Of a stretch of 64,000 nucleotides of DNA, positions 53,464-63,082 are shown piece after piece. The notes under the pieces were generated by a model. That model had not been told where the DNA came from and made no database searches. It saw only the letters and a program-made list of their open reading frames with translations. Origin of the DNA: Chitinophaga sancti (GTDB lineage Bacteria > Bacteroidota > Bacteroidia > Chitinophagales > Chitinophagaceae); assembly GCF_034087045.1 (NCBI RefSeq), contig NZ_CP139247.1, positions 1,921,001 through 1,985,000 of the forward strand, written 5' to 3'. Position 1 is the stretch's first letter. Every line of letters starts with the position of its first letter. The position numbers and the translations under genes are program-made.

Positions 53464-55542
53464 ATGAATACTCCACTGTATGACCGTGATCTGAGCTGGT
53501 TATCATTTAACTACAGGGTGCTGAGCATGGCCAAAGACCCTGCGGTGCCGCTATATGAGCGCATTCGCTTCCTGTCCATCTTCTCCTCGAACTTAGATGA
53601 GTTCTTCCGTGTACGTATGCCCGCTGTCATGGCAGTGAATAAACTGGTGCGCGACAATCCCGAAGTAGCAGGGGAAGAAACTCTCTCTACCGATACGCTT
53701 CCCATTATTCAACAGGAGATTAACAGACAGCTGGGAGAATTTGGGCATACCCTCACCCAACAACTCCTGCCTGCATTAAGAGATAACAGGGTTGATCTTT
53801 ACTATAACCAGGAGATCCTCTCTTCGCACCTGTCTCCTATGCGGGAATACTTCCAGACAAAGATCCAGGGCTTTCTGCAGCCTTTTTGGCTGGACAAGAA
53901 AAAGCCCAAAGATGCATTTTTGGAGAATAACCAACTTTATCTGGTAGTATCCGTTTCTCCTGAAAACGAACCTGATCGTCTGCAATATGCAGTGGTCAAT
54001 ATTCCGAGCAGTGAACTGCCCCGTTTTTTTGAACTCCCACAAGTTCAGGATGTCAGCTACATCGTGATGCTGGACGACATTATCCGGGAAAATGTAGGCT
54101 GGCTGTTTCCGGGATATACTGTCAACGGTTGCTACAGTATCAAGATCACCCGCGATGCAGAAACCGATATGAACGAATTGGCAAGCGATATACTGGACCA
54201 GGTAGAAACCATGATAGCCAAAAGGGAACTGGGTATACCTACCCGTTTTCTTTATGACAGCAGCATGCCATTGGCCTTGAAACAATTACTGGGTAATTAC
54301 TTCAGTATCCTGCCACAGGAAATGGTGCCGGGAGGCCGTTACCACAACCTGAAGGATTTAGCAGACCTGCCCATGCCGGTAAAGTCACCGCTGTTTACCT
54401 ATCCTAAGCAGCCTTCGGCTCACCTGCCACAACTGGATAAGGTACCGCACCTGCTGGAAGAGGTATCACAAAGGGATATCATTCTCCATCCCCCTTACCA
54501 GCGATATGAGTACATTCTCCGTTTCTTTAATGAAGCGGCGACTGATCCCAATGTCAAAGAAATTTACATCACACTATATCGCATTGCAGCCAGTTCACAG
54601 ATTGCCAATGCCCTTATCAGCGCTGCCCGCAACGGCAAGCAGGTAACGGTGTTCGTAGAGCTGAAAGCCCGTTTTGATGAAGCCAACAATATCCGTTGGG
54701 CCAAGAAGATGAAGGCAGCTGGTGTGAAGATCATCTATAGCATTCCGGGTTTGAAGGTGCATGCCAAGATTGCCCTGGTAAAACGAAAACGTGGCTACCA
54801 ATGGGATTATGCCGGGCTGATGGCCACGGGTAATTTCAATGAAAGCACCGCCCGTTTTTATACAGATCATGTATTGCTCACAGCACATCCGGGTATTACC
54901 CAGGAACTGGAGCTGTTGTTCTTATATCTACAGGCCCGTCAGCAACCGGATAAGTACGATTACCTGGAATTCAATCACCTGCTGGTGGCGCAGTTTAACC
55001 TGAAGACCCGGTTCTCGGAGTTGATAGACAGGGAGATTGCGAATGTAAAAGCAGGTAAACCGGCACATATCACTATCAAGCTGAATAACTTGCAGGAAAA
55101 GGATATGATTGCCAAACTGTACGAAGCCAGCGAAGCAGGGGTACAGGTAGACCTCATCGCACGAAGCATCTGTTGTCTGCAACCCGACCAGCTTGAAAGC
55201 AGCAATATCAAAGTAAGAAGAATTGTAGACCGCTACCTGGAACATGCGCGGGTATTCATCTTCCATAATAATGGGGAAGAGGAAGTGTATATGGGTTCTG
55301 CAGACTGGATGAACCGCAATATCCACAGGCGTATAGAAGTGTGTTTTCCGGTATATGCAAAGGAACTGGCTGCTCAGCTGAAGGAGATTATCAATCTTCA
55401 ACTGGCAGACAACACGAATGCAGTGATGCTGGATGCGCAGTTATACAATATACCTTTGACTCCTGAAAAGGGTGCCCCTGCTGTCAATGCCCAGCTGGGA
55501 ATCTATCAATATATTCAATCACTGGAAAATGACCGTCATTAG
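53464..55542 (+). CDS. ppk1: Polyphosphate kinase 1
   Basis: A 692-aa enzyme that makes polyphosphate from ATP. Domain order is normal: N-terminal helical domain, head domain, and two catalytic C domains. The phosphorylated histidine is expected in GLKVHAKIALVKRK (about residue 434) and the second conserved His in YLEHARVFIF (about 593), with GSADWMNRN following. The start ATG is 7 bases after the HD-PycTM stop and the end overlaps the thioredoxin-fold gene by 14 bases, so expression is likely coupled with both neighbours. Confidence 0.96.
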   Translation: MNTPLYDRDLSWLSFNYRVLSMAKDPAVPLYERIRFLSIFSSNLDEFFRVRMPAVMAVNKLVRDNPEVAGEETLSTDTLPIIQQEINRQLGEFGHTLTQQLLPALRDNRVDLYYNQEILSSHLSPMREYFQTKIQGFLQPFWLDKKKPKDAFLENNQLYLVVSVSPENEPDRLQYAVVNIPSSELPRFFELPQVQDVSYIVMLDDIIRENVGWLFPGYTVNGCYSIKITRDAETDMNELASDILDQVETMIAKRELGIPTRFLYDSSMPLALKQLLGNYFSILPQEMVPGGRYHNLKDLADLPMPVKSPLFTYPKQPSAHLPQLDKVPHLLEEVSQRDIILHPPYQRYEYILRFFNEAATDPNVKEIYITLYRIAASSQIANALISAARNGKQVTVFVELKARFDEANNIRWAKKMKAAGVKIIYSIPGLKVHAKIALVKRKRGYQWDYAGLMATGNFNESTARFYTDHVLLTAHPGITQELELLFLYLQARQQPDKYDYLEFNHLLVAQFNLKTRFSELIDREIANVKAGKPAHITIKLNNLQEKDMIAKLYEASEAGVQVDLIARSICCLQPDQLESSNIKVRRIVDRYLEHARVFIFHNNGEEEVYMGSADWMNRNIHRRIEVCFPVYAKELAAQLKEIINLQLADNTNAVMLDAQLYNIPLTPEKGAPAVNAQLGIYQYIQSLENDRH

Positions 55543-56044
55543 TCGCATTTTCATCGCCTTACTGTGCCTTTGTGCCAATACTACTTTGTCCGCACAGGAA
55601 AAGCATACCCTGGACCTTGAGCATATCTATGATCCGGGTGCCGATGCTGCGGCAGACCTGGCAGCTATTCAGCAACAGGCAGCGGCTGCCAAAAAACATA
55701 TATTGGTACAGGTAGGCGGCAACTGGTGCATATGGTGCAAGCGATTTTATAAATTTACGGAAGAGGATAGCACGTTGAAAAGCCTGCTGAAAAGGAACTT
55801 TATCGTATATCATCTGAACTATAGCAAGGAGAATAAGAACCTGCCTATATTGCAAAAGCTGGGTTATCCACAGCGTTTCGGTTTCCCGGTTATCGTGATC
55901 CTGGATGCAAAGGGCAACAGACTACATACACAGGATACCGGGTTACTGGAATCCGCAGATTCATATGATGAGAAGAAGATAGCGATGCTATTGAAGCAAT
56001 GGGGCCCGGATGCACTCAACCCTGCTTATTACACTAATCAATGA
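55529..56044 (+). CDS. Exported thioredoxin-fold protein
   Basis: From the ATG at 55529, 171 aa, with a signal peptide ending near LSAQ. The thioredoxin-like active site is Cys67-Ile-Trp-Cys70 (GGNWCIWCKRFYKF), with a cis-Pro region at RFGFPVIVILD. It should act in the periplasm as a disulfide reductase or similar. A longer frame starting at 55472 runs inside ppk1 and is rejected. The start overlaps ppk1 and the stop overlaps the next ATG by four bases (ATGA). Confidence 0.88.
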   Translation: MTVISRIFIALLCLCANTTLSAQEKHTLDLEHIYDPGADAAADLAAIQQQAAAAKKHILVQVGGNWCIWCKRFYKFTEEDSTLKSLLKRNFIVYHLNYSKENKNLPILQKLGYPQRFGFPVIVILDAKGNRLHTQDTGLLESADSYDEKKIAMLLKQWGPDALNPAYYTNQ

Positions 56045-56514
56045 TAAAATTCCAACGTTTAGTAACACAGCCCTGGAAATTTTCCCTGTTTTTGTTGTAT
56101 AAATTACCGGCAGCATGGCTGGCAGGGGTAAGGGTACAACAATTGACCCCTGCTGTTTGTATCACTTCCGTACCTTTCAGGTGGTTGTCACAGAATCCTT
56201 TTAAGTCTACCTATTTTGCCTGTTTGGCTATGGCGGCAGAAATGAGTACGGGATTGCCGGCTATGTGGTTTACTTCCGATGCGGCACCTGCCCGGGTATC
56301 CATGTTAGTAACGGGCATGCAGGCCAGCTTTCTGAAGAAAGCCTCTGGAAAGACTTATTTTACATGTGAAGAACTGGACGGGATGCAGGCAGCTATACAG
56401 CATGCAGTAGCTTCGGGGGAGCCTGTCGCCATCACCGTCAATACTACTGGCAAAAGCCACGATGGCACAGTAATTGCCACGTTCGCGATCACCTGGTCGT
56501 TTAAGAAACGCTGA
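56041..56514 (+). CDS. DUF4442 hotdog-fold protein
   Basis: A 157-aa protein beginning in an ATGA overlap with the thioredoxin-fold gene. It shows the DUF4442 pattern (NPFKSTYFACLAMAAEMSTG, then KASGKTYFTCEELDGMQAAI), a thioesterase-like hotdog family. Catalytic residues are not evident and the substrate is unknown. Its coupling to ppk1 and the thioredoxin is by position only. Confidence 0.8.
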   Translation: MIKFQRLVTQPWKFSLFLLYKLPAAWLAGVRVQQLTPAVCITSVPFRWLSQNPFKSTYFACLAMAAEMSTGLPAMWFTSDAAPARVSMLVTGMQASFLKKASGKTYFTCEELDGMQAAIQHAVASGEPVAITVNTTGKSHDGTVIATFAITWSFKKR

Positions 56515-56529
56515 TAAAAATCAATCATT

Positions 56530-57936
56530 ATGAAGATAGCCTTTCATGGGGCGGCACGAACTGTTACCGGTTCGAAACACCTGATTACATTAAAGAATGG
56601 GAAAAAGATCTTATTGGATTGTGGTATGTTCCAGGGTATGGGGAAGGACACAGATGCCATGAACTTTGACCTGGGTTTTGACCCTTCTACCGTCACCATG
56701 ATGGTATTATCCCATGCACATATTGACCACACAGGACTTATTCCCCTGTTGGTTAAAAGGGGGTTTAAAGGCCATATCTTTTGTACCCCCGCTACATTCG
56801 ACCTCACCCAGATCCTTTTGATGGACTCCGCCAGGATCCAGGAAGAGGATGTAAGGTTTACCAATAAAAAACGCCGGAAAATAGGATTGCCGCAGGAAGA
56901 GCCTTTGTATACAGTGGATGATGCAAAAAAGAGCATGTCTGTTTTCAAAAAGGTAAAGAGCTATAAAGAATGGCACAGAATAGATGACGAGGTGGAAGTG
57001 ATGTTTACAGATGCGGGCCATATCATAGGTAGTGCGGCGGTGACCCTGCGTATAATAGAAGGGGGCAAACCAACGATCATTACTTTCAGTGGGGATATCG
57101 GCAGGTACAATGATGCGATCCTGAAATCGCCGGATACTTTTCCACAGGCAGATTACATACTCATGGAATCTACCTATGGCAGTACCCTTCATGCAGAGGC
57201 GGCACCAGGTACCGATGTTTTGCTGAATTATATACATGATACCTGTAAGGTGAAGAAAGGAAAGCTGATCATACCGGCATTCAGTGTAGGTCGTACTCAG
57301 GAATTGCTATATGCGCTGAATAAGGCGCAGCTGGATGGTAAGCTGCCAAAGGTGGATATCTTTGTGGATAGTCCGCTTTCCATGGAAGCGACAGAGGTGG
57401 TGACTGCTCATCCGGAGTTGTTTAATAAGACTGTAGCGAGGCTGTTGCAGTTCGATGACGATGTATTTGATTTTCCGGGGTTGCATTTTATAGAATCAGT
57501 GGATGAGTCAAAGAACCTCAATTTCCGTCAGGAACCGTGTGTGATCATTTCAGCCTCGGGTATGGCGGAAGCGGGTAGAGTAAAGCATCATATTGCTAAT
57601 AATATCAGTGATACTAAGAATACCATCCTGATGGTGGGTTATTGTGAACCACAATCTTTGGGGGGCCGGTTGATGAGAGGAGCGAAAGAGGTATCAATTT
57701 ATGGTACCCGCTATGAGGTGAGGGCAGAAGTGGGAAGTATCCGGTCGATGAGTGCCCATGGAGATTATGAGGACCTGAGCCAGTGGTTGTCTTGTCAGAA
57801 CCCAAAGGAAGTGAAGAAGTTGTTTTTGGTGCACGGGGAGTATGAGGTGCAGCAGATATTCAGGAATTGGTTGTTGAAAAAGGGATTTGGGGATATAGAG
57901 GTGCCGGAAAGGCATTCTGAGGTTGGATTGGGGTAA
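56530..57936 (+). CDS. Metallo-beta-lactamase/beta-CASP RNA-processing hydrolase
   Basis: A 468-aa protein of the MBL-fold/beta-CASP RNA-processing type. The MBL metal motif is SHAHIDHTGLIP (His62, His64, Asp66, His67), with TDAGHIIGSAA and FSGDIGRY further on, and a beta-CASP insert (about 205-365). The C-terminal SMSAHGDYEDLSQWL holds the last conserved His. Similar bacterial enzymes process RNA, though the RNA target is unknown. Last of the five-gene run starting with the HD-PycTM gene. Confidence 0.88.
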   Translation: MKIAFHGAARTVTGSKHLITLKNGKKILLDCGMFQGMGKDTDAMNFDLGFDPSTVTMMVLSHAHIDHTGLIPLLVKRGFKGHIFCTPATFDLTQILLMDSARIQEEDVRFTNKKRRKIGLPQEEPLYTVDDAKKSMSVFKKVKSYKEWHRIDDEVEVMFTDAGHIIGSAAVTLRIIEGGKPTIITFSGDIGRYNDAILKSPDTFPQADYILMESTYGSTLHAEAAPGTDVLLNYIHDTCKVKKGKLIIPAFSVGRTQELLYALNKAQLDGKLPKVDIFVDSPLSMEATEVVTAHPELFNKTVARLLQFDDDVFDFPGLHFIESVDESKNLNFRQEPCVIISASGMAEAGRVKHHIANNISDTKNTILMVGYCEPQSLGGRLMRGAKEVSIYGTRYEVRAEVGSIRSMSAHGDYEDLSQWLSCQNPKEVKKLFLVHGEYEVQQIFRNWLLKKGFGDIEVPERHSEVGLG

Positions 57937-57939
57937 GGT

Positions 57940-58020
57940 TTCTTCGAGTGTTGTTCGATTGTTCTTCGAGCGTTGTTCGACTGTTCTTCGTCGCTTGTTC
58001 GTCGCTTGTTCGACGCTTGT
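57940..58020. repeat. Tandem TTCTTCGAG repeats after the MBL gene
   Basis: Two 22-base units (57940-57961 and 57962-57983) are almost identical (TTCTTCGAG, then TGTTGTTCGA or CGTTGTTCGA). A third, looser stretch (57984-58020) continues with CGCTTGTTCG repeats. They lie between the MBL stop and a shared terminator. Confidence 0.8.
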
Positions 58021-58026
58021 ATATCT

Positions 58027-58066
58027 AAAACCCGGTTTTGCCTAACAGCAAAACCGGGTTTTTCTT
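58027..58066. terminator. Bidirectional terminator
   Basis: A perfect 15-base stem (AAAACCCGGTTTTGC with GCAAAACCGGGTTTT, 6-base loop) ends in T runs on both strands, between converging genes. Confidence 0.9.
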
Positions 58067-60598
58067 TTAGTCCTTTAACTCACTGATCACTTTCTTAATA
58101 TAATCATATTGCTTCATCAGGTCCGCTTTTTTATCAGCAGTTGCGATGGTTGCCTTGTCCAGTTTTCTCTTGGCCACAGGCTGCAGCATATTTACCATAT
58201 AATTAGTCACCATCTTGTTATTGAAGGTTTTCACCATATCCCTGATCTGGCCGACGCCTTTGATCACGATATCAGCGTTATCCACATTTGCCAGGATTGT
58301 GATATACTGAATCGCATCTTCCACCTTTTCCTGACCACTTGCTTCATCAAAGGTTTTGGAAAAGAATGCGATGTCATCTTCATTCCCCTTTTTTGAATAC
58401 ACATTTGCAATTGCATTGCGCAGTGCTCCTTTAGAGGTAGCTTCCATTTGCTTCGCTAAAGTATAAGCTTTATCTGCATCAATAGATGAGAGGCTTGTCA
58501 GTGCCGCACCTGCAGCAGCATACGACTTGTCTTTAGTTGCTCCTTCGAACAGGGAGGCGTACTGATTCTCTCTCAGACTACCCAGTTGTCTCAGAGCTGC
58601 AGCACGTACTGTAGCATTGTTATCGTTCTTCGCAATTTGCTGTAATAAAGGCAGGGCGGCAGATTTTACTGCATCGTCGCTCATATTCAGCCCTTTAATA
58701 GCCAGAGAGCGAATTCCATAGAATTTATCTTTCAGGGCAGCAATTACCACCTTGCGGGCTCCGGTATTAGACTGATCTTTCAGACAAGCTTCCAGAGCTT
58801 CCCTGCGATCCAGGTAGTTAGGTGCATTGTTGAACTGGAAGATGTAGGTGTTCAGGTCTCTGTGATCAGCGATATCAGCCAGCAGTACTTTGTCCGCATC
58901 TACATTCACCAGGTCTGGTTTGGTTGTATAAGGGAAAGTGAAGGAAGCCGTTTTATCGGTCACATTCACCAGGTGACGTTCTGTTTTACCACCTGCATAG
59001 ATATCAATTGCCATTGGCAACTGGAATATCTTTCCGGATTCCTGGGTCTGGGTGATATTGACAGTCACGGTTTTAGCTCCGTCATTGTATTGGTAGCTTA
59101 CATCCAGTTTAGGGAAACCATCGCCAAAATACCATTGGTTAAAGAACCAGTTCAGGTCCTCACCGGTTACTTCTTCAAAGGCCAGGCGCAGCTGATGAGC
59201 TTCAGCAGGTTTGAAGGCATTGGTCTTCAGGTAGAGGTTCAGGGATTTGAAGAAGGCGCTATCACCTACAACATTGCGAAGCATGTGCAGGATACGGCCA
59301 CCTTTCTGGTAGCTCACAGCGTCGAACATATCTTCCTTGTCATGGTAATGGAAACGCACCAGGTCACGGTCACCGGCATATTCGGCGAACTGCTTATAGC
59401 TTTCCATAGCTTCCAGCGCATGTGCGTCAGCTTCGTCTTTACCATATTTATGTTCCAGCCAAAGGTATTCACTGTAGTCGGCAAAAGACTCATTCAGGGT
59501 CAGGTTGCTCCATGACTCAGCTGTTACCAGATCACCAAACCAGTGATGGAAGAGTTCGTGGGCGATAACAGATTCATTGTAATTGTTATTATCCAGCAGT
59601 TCTCTGTCTGTTTTCTGTACGAAATCGCCATGCAGGGTGGCGGTGGTATTTTCCATAGCACCGGATACATAGTCTCTTACTACAATCTGGGCATACTTAG
59701 GCCATGCATACTCATAGCCAAGGATGTTGGAATAGAAGGTGAGCATTTCGGGGGTATTACCGAAAATGGCTTTAGCGTATGGTTCATAGGCTTTTTCCAC
59801 ATAGTAGCTCACTTCTTTGCCACGCCATTGTTCCTTTACGATAGCGAATTCACCTACTGCCATCATGAACAGGTAAGGGGAGTGGGGTAGGTCCATCTTC
59901 CAGGTATCGGTACGGGTACCATCCGGGTTATTCTTTTGGCTTACCAGTTTACCATTGGAGAGGGTCACGTATTTCTTTTCGACAGTCATACTGATCTCTT
60001 CGGTACATTTCTGGGCGGTCTTATCAATAGTAGGGAACCATACAGAGTTGGATTCGGTTTCACCCTGTGTCCAGATCTGGATTGGCTTATTTTTGTCCGT
60101 GCCATCAGGATTGATAAAATACAGGCCTTTGGCGTCAGTGATAGCTGCGCTGCCGGAGGCACTGATTTCTTCTGGTCTGGCCACATAATCTATATATACA
60201 GTATACGATTCGGTGCGGCCATATACTTTATCCAGTTGGATATGCAGCTGGGTGCTGTCGTAAGTATACTTCAATGGGGTGTTTTTACCACCTTTTACAA
60301 GTGCAACGGTTTTGATATCCATACCTTTGGCATCCAGGGTCAGGGAATCGGTAGCATAGAAGTGAGGCTTAAGGGTCAGCCAGGCTTTACCATACAGATA
60401 TCTTTTGGCGTAATCAAAGCGGACATCTAGTTTAGTATGGGAGAGGTCGTTCACTCTTGTTGCAGTGGCTCTGTAGATCTTCAGCAGAGGATCATTGGCA
60501 TTGTCTGGTTGCTGTGCATAAGCGGGGGAATAACACATGCTTCCAGTCAGACATACTACCAGCAGGCCTTTTAGTGCTTGCTTTAAAGATTTAGACAT
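58067..60598 (-). CDS. M1 family aminopeptidase
   Basis: An 843-aa exported metallopeptidase. The signal peptide ends near AYAQ. The M1 motifs are GAMENTT (substrate binding, on SGAMENTTATL), the zinc site HELFHHWFGDLVT (about residue 348) with the distant Glu in NESFADYSEY. A C-terminal HEAT-like alpha-solenoid (about 560-830) follows. It should trim N-terminal residues from peptides in the periplasm. The gene is alone and ends at the terminator shared with the MBL gene. Confidence 0.93.
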   Translation of the reverse strand: MSKSLKQALKGLLVVCLTGSMCYSPAYAQQPDNANDPLLKIYRATATRVNDLSHTKLDVRFDYAKRYLYGKAWLTLKPHFYATDSLTLDAKGMDIKTVALVKGGKNTPLKYTYDSTQLHIQLDKVYGRTESYTVYIDYVARPEEISASGSAAITDAKGLYFINPDGTDKNKPIQIWTQGETESNSVWFPTIDKTAQKCTEEISMTVEKKYVTLSNGKLVSQKNNPDGTRTDTWKMDLPHSPYLFMMAVGEFAIVKEQWRGKEVSYYVEKAYEPYAKAIFGNTPEMLTFYSNILGYEYAWPKYAQIVVRDYVSGAMENTTATLHGDFVQKTDRELLDNNNYNESVIAHELFHHWFGDLVTAESWSNLTLNESFADYSEYLWLEHKYGKDEADAHALEAMESYKQFAEYAGDRDLVRFHYHDKEDMFDAVSYQKGGRILHMLRNVVGDSAFFKSLNLYLKTNAFKPAEAHQLRLAFEEVTGEDLNWFFNQWYFGDGFPKLDVSYQYNDGAKTVTVNITQTQESGKIFQLPMAIDIYAGGKTERHLVNVTDKTASFTFPYTTKPDLVNVDADKVLLADIADHRDLNTYIFQFNNAPNYLDRREALEACLKDQSNTGARKVVIAALKDKFYGIRSLAIKGLNMSDDAVKSAALPLLQQIAKNDNNATVRAAALRQLGSLRENQYASLFEGATKDKSYAAAGAALTSLSSIDADKAYTLAKQMEATSKGALRNAIANVYSKKGNEDDIAFFSKTFDEASGQEKVEDAIQYITILANVDNADIVIKGVGQIRDMVKTFNNKMVTNYMVNMLQPVAKRKLDKATIATADKKADLMKQYDYIKKVISELKD

Positions 60599-60808
60599 TG
60601 TAAGAAATTGATTTTTGCAACGAATTAACGAGTATTCTTAGAAATATTTGGATTTTGGGTTGTTAATATTGGTATAAACGGGATAATTGGCGATAATAAG
60701 GGATACAAAAACATCTTCCTTTCCGAAAAATATTTAAAAGCCCCCTTCCTTGCTGCCGCAAGGCTCCTAAAAAAAGCTATTTTTGTCTCAGTTCAGATAA
60801 AACAACTT

Positions 60809-61309
60809 ATGATCAAAGCAATCGTAAATGGCACCACGTCATTTGCAATCAATACGGCACCTGAGGGGCTCTCCTGCAATGGGCAGGCCGTACAATGGTC
60901 TGGGCTGGAATTGCCTACCGGCAATTATAGTGTAATATTGGATGGGCGGAGTTATACAGCTCAGGTCATCAACATAGACAAAGACGCAAAAAAGGTAAAA
61001 GTCCTGATTGAGCAACAGGCATACGAGGTCGCTATCGAAGAGCCGATAGACCAGCTGCTGGCAGCCATGGGTATCAACCAAGGTGCCACTCGCAAGGTAA
61101 ACGATATTAAGGCCCCAATGCCCGGAATGGTACTGAAAGTATTGGTTTCGCCAGGCCAGGAAATTAAGAAAGGCGATCCGGTACTTATTCTGGAAGCCAT
61201 GAAAATGGAGAATGTATTTAAGGCAACTGCAGATGCAATCGTTAAGGAAATCAAGGTTTCTGAACGAACAGCTGTTGAAAAAGGGGAGGTCCTCGTTATA
61301 TTGGAATAG
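60809..61309 (+). CDS. Biotin carboxyl carrier protein subunit
   Basis: A 166-aa protein with a C-terminal biotinyl domain; the biotinylated lysine is Lys132 in EAMKMENVFKA. The N-terminal 90 residues resemble the subunits of propionyl- or acetyl-CoA carboxylase partners in Bacteroidota, so the carboxylase may be either. No carboxyltransferase or biotin carboxylase gene is next to it. The 210 bases before it, back to the M1 gene, hold no gene I can support. Confidence 0.88.
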   Translation: MIKAIVNGTTSFAINTAPEGLSCNGQAVQWSGLELPTGNYSVILDGRSYTAQVINIDKDAKKVKVLIEQQAYEVAIEEPIDQLLAAMGINQGATRKVNDIKAPMPGMVLKVLVSPGQEIKKGDPVLILEAMKMENVFKATADAIVKEIKVSERTAVEKGEVLVILE

Positions 61310-61374
61310 TATTTGTTTTCTAAGCAGCCGCGTGGGTTTTGATGAACACCCTTCCGGGGTTATATTATATTTCT

Positions 61375-62997
61375 ATGATTAAGTATTTGAAAAAATCTTT
61401 ATTGATACCGTGCCTTCTTCTGATCGCATTGCAGATGACAGCTCAGGATAAGCAGTACTATATTTATATACAAAGCGAAAGGTCTCAGCCTTTCTATGTA
61501 CGCTTTGATGGAAAATTACTCAGCTCTTCCGATAAAGGCTATCTCATTATTTCCAAACTGCCTGCTGGTACAGCCAATATGCGTATTGGATTTGCAAAAA
61601 GTGAAGTACCCGAACAACAGTACCTGGTAAAAGTTGGAGGTTCCAATGACCAGGGGTACCTGTTGAAACAGGATGGCTTATATAATTTAGTGACATTTGC
61701 CGCCACCAGGCCTGTGAAGAAGGGAGAAGAACCGGCAGTAGCAGCAGCGCCTGCGCCTGTAGTGGAAACACCGGCACCAGCACCTGCTCCGGTTACAGAA
61801 GTGCCGGCACCAGCTCCTGTTGAGACAGCAGTAACACCTGCTTCTCCTGCTCCGGAGCCGCAAAAGGCCATGATGGATTCTATGCAAAAGGATCTGGCAG
61901 CAGCTTTCCCAAATAAAGAAGCAGGAGTTACAGTAGGTCCTGGTACCCGTCCGGTAAAACCAACCAACAAGTTTTCAGAATCCCTGGATAGGGTCGTAAA
62001 AGATGACAGACCCGAGGAACCACTGGTAGATCCGAATGCCGGAACAGGTATGATCCTGGCACCTGCCAAGGATACCACATTGGCTGTTCAGCAACATGAA
62101 GAAAAGAAAGGACGTAAGAAACGCAGGGATAGAGAACCACTTACAGAAGAAGAACAACAGATCCTTGCTGATGTAATGGCGGAAGAACATAAGGCAGCAG
62201 CAACATCTGCACCAGCAGCAGATCTGACTGTTACTACTGATACTGCAGTAACGGTTGTGGCAGAATCGGCACCGGCTCCAGCTCCTGTTGTAACAGAAGA
62301 TGCAGCAATACCTGATAAGAAAGCTAAGAAAGCAAAGAAGAAAAAATCAGATGATCCTGCTTTTATCGATTTTCAGGATGGTAGCAATGCACAGGCAACA
62401 CCTTCAGCCGCTGTAGATGTTGCTACTGTATCAGTTGCTTCTGCCGTAGAAGAACCAGCACCAGCTCCTGTTTCTAAGAAGAAAAAGCGTAAAACAGATA
62501 CAGAAGAGCGTCCTAATAATGTATTGACAGACGATTCTTCCGGTTATGCGGTATCTGATCTTAATATTGATCATACCAGCAAAAAAGACCGTAAAAAGAA
62601 GAAGCAGGATGTTGAGGAAGGAGCAGTAGCTGCTGCTGAAGTGCCTGCAGTAGCTACAGAAGACACAAAGAAGTCTTCCTCGTCAGTGAAAATGATTAAT
62701 TCTGATTGTGGAAAGGTAATGGATGAAGATGCGTTCCGTAAGCTGCTCCGCAAGTTTGTAGGAGGAAAGGATGATGATGGAATGATAGATGCATTTAAGA
62801 AACAGACGAAGGGGTATTGTCTGGAGACGTCCCAGGTAAAGACGCTGGTACAGCTGTTGGGTACAGATGATAGTCGTTACCGTTTATTGGATCAGGCATA
62901 TCCTAAGGTATACGATTCAGAGCATTTCGCAGCTTTGGAAAGTGTACTCTCCGACAGTTATTATAAAGGTCGCTTCAAGGCAATGGTCCACAGATAA
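61375..62997 (+). CDS. DUF4476 protein with low-complexity Pro/Ala/Lys linker
   Basis: From the ATG at 61375 the product has 540 aa. A signal peptide ends near MTAQ, residues 25-105 form a small beta-rich domain (YYIYIQSERSQPFYVRFDGK), and a long linker (about 110-430) is rich in Pro/Ala/Val and Lys/Glu (TPAPAPAPVTEVPAPAP; KKGRKKRRDREPL). The C-terminal 100 residues are a DUF4476 domain (DEDAFRKLLRKFVGG, then YPKVYDSEHFAALESV). The role is unknown. A longer frame from 61339 adds 12 residues before the signal. It stands alone before truA. Confidence 0.75.
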   Translation: MIKYLKKSLLIPCLLLIALQMTAQDKQYYIYIQSERSQPFYVRFDGKLLSSSDKGYLIISKLPAGTANMRIGFAKSEVPEQQYLVKVGGSNDQGYLLKQDGLYNLVTFAATRPVKKGEEPAVAAAPAPVVETPAPAPAPVTEVPAPAPVETAVTPASPAPEPQKAMMDSMQKDLAAAFPNKEAGVTVGPGTRPVKPTNKFSESLDRVVKDDRPEEPLVDPNAGTGMILAPAKDTTLAVQQHEEKKGRKKRRDREPLTEEEQQILADVMAEEHKAAATSAPAADLTVTTDTAVTVVAESAPAPAPVVTEDAAIPDKKAKKAKKKKSDDPAFIDFQDGSNAQATPSAAVDVATVSVASAVEEPAPAPVSKKKKRKTDTEERPNNVLTDDSSGYAVSDLNIDHTSKKDRKKKKQDVEEGAVAAAEVPAVATEDTKKSSSSVKMINSDCGKVMDEDAFRKLLRKFVGGKDDDGMIDAFKKQTKGYCLETSQVKTLVQLLGTDDSRYRLLDQAYPKVYDSEHFAALESVLSDSYYKGRFKAMVHR

Positions 62998-63011
62998 GCA
63001 CCTCATCAGAT

Positions 63012-63061
63012 AAAGGCAGAAGGCCACAGGTTGAATTTCAACCTGTGGCCTTCTGCTTTTT
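63012..63061 (+). terminator. Strong terminator before truA
   Basis: A 23-base stem (AAAGGCAGAAGGCCACAGG, then TTGA, with one G-U pair) with a 3-base loop ends in T4-5. It ends transcription of the DUF4476 gene. Confidence 0.88.
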
Positions 63062-63082
63062 GCGTCTTACCTTCGCGGCATT

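Noticed and set aside
57940..58020. Possible CRISPR array
   Set aside because: Repeat units are directly abutted with no unique spacers and there are no cas genes.
58862..59515. 217-residue open frame on the plus strand
   Set aside because: Antisense to the M1 peptidase, covering its zinc motif; no independent signal of coding.
61539..62078. 179-residue Gly/Ala/Ser-rich frame on the minus strand
   Set aside because: Reverse complement of the Pro/Ala linker of the DUF4476 protein.
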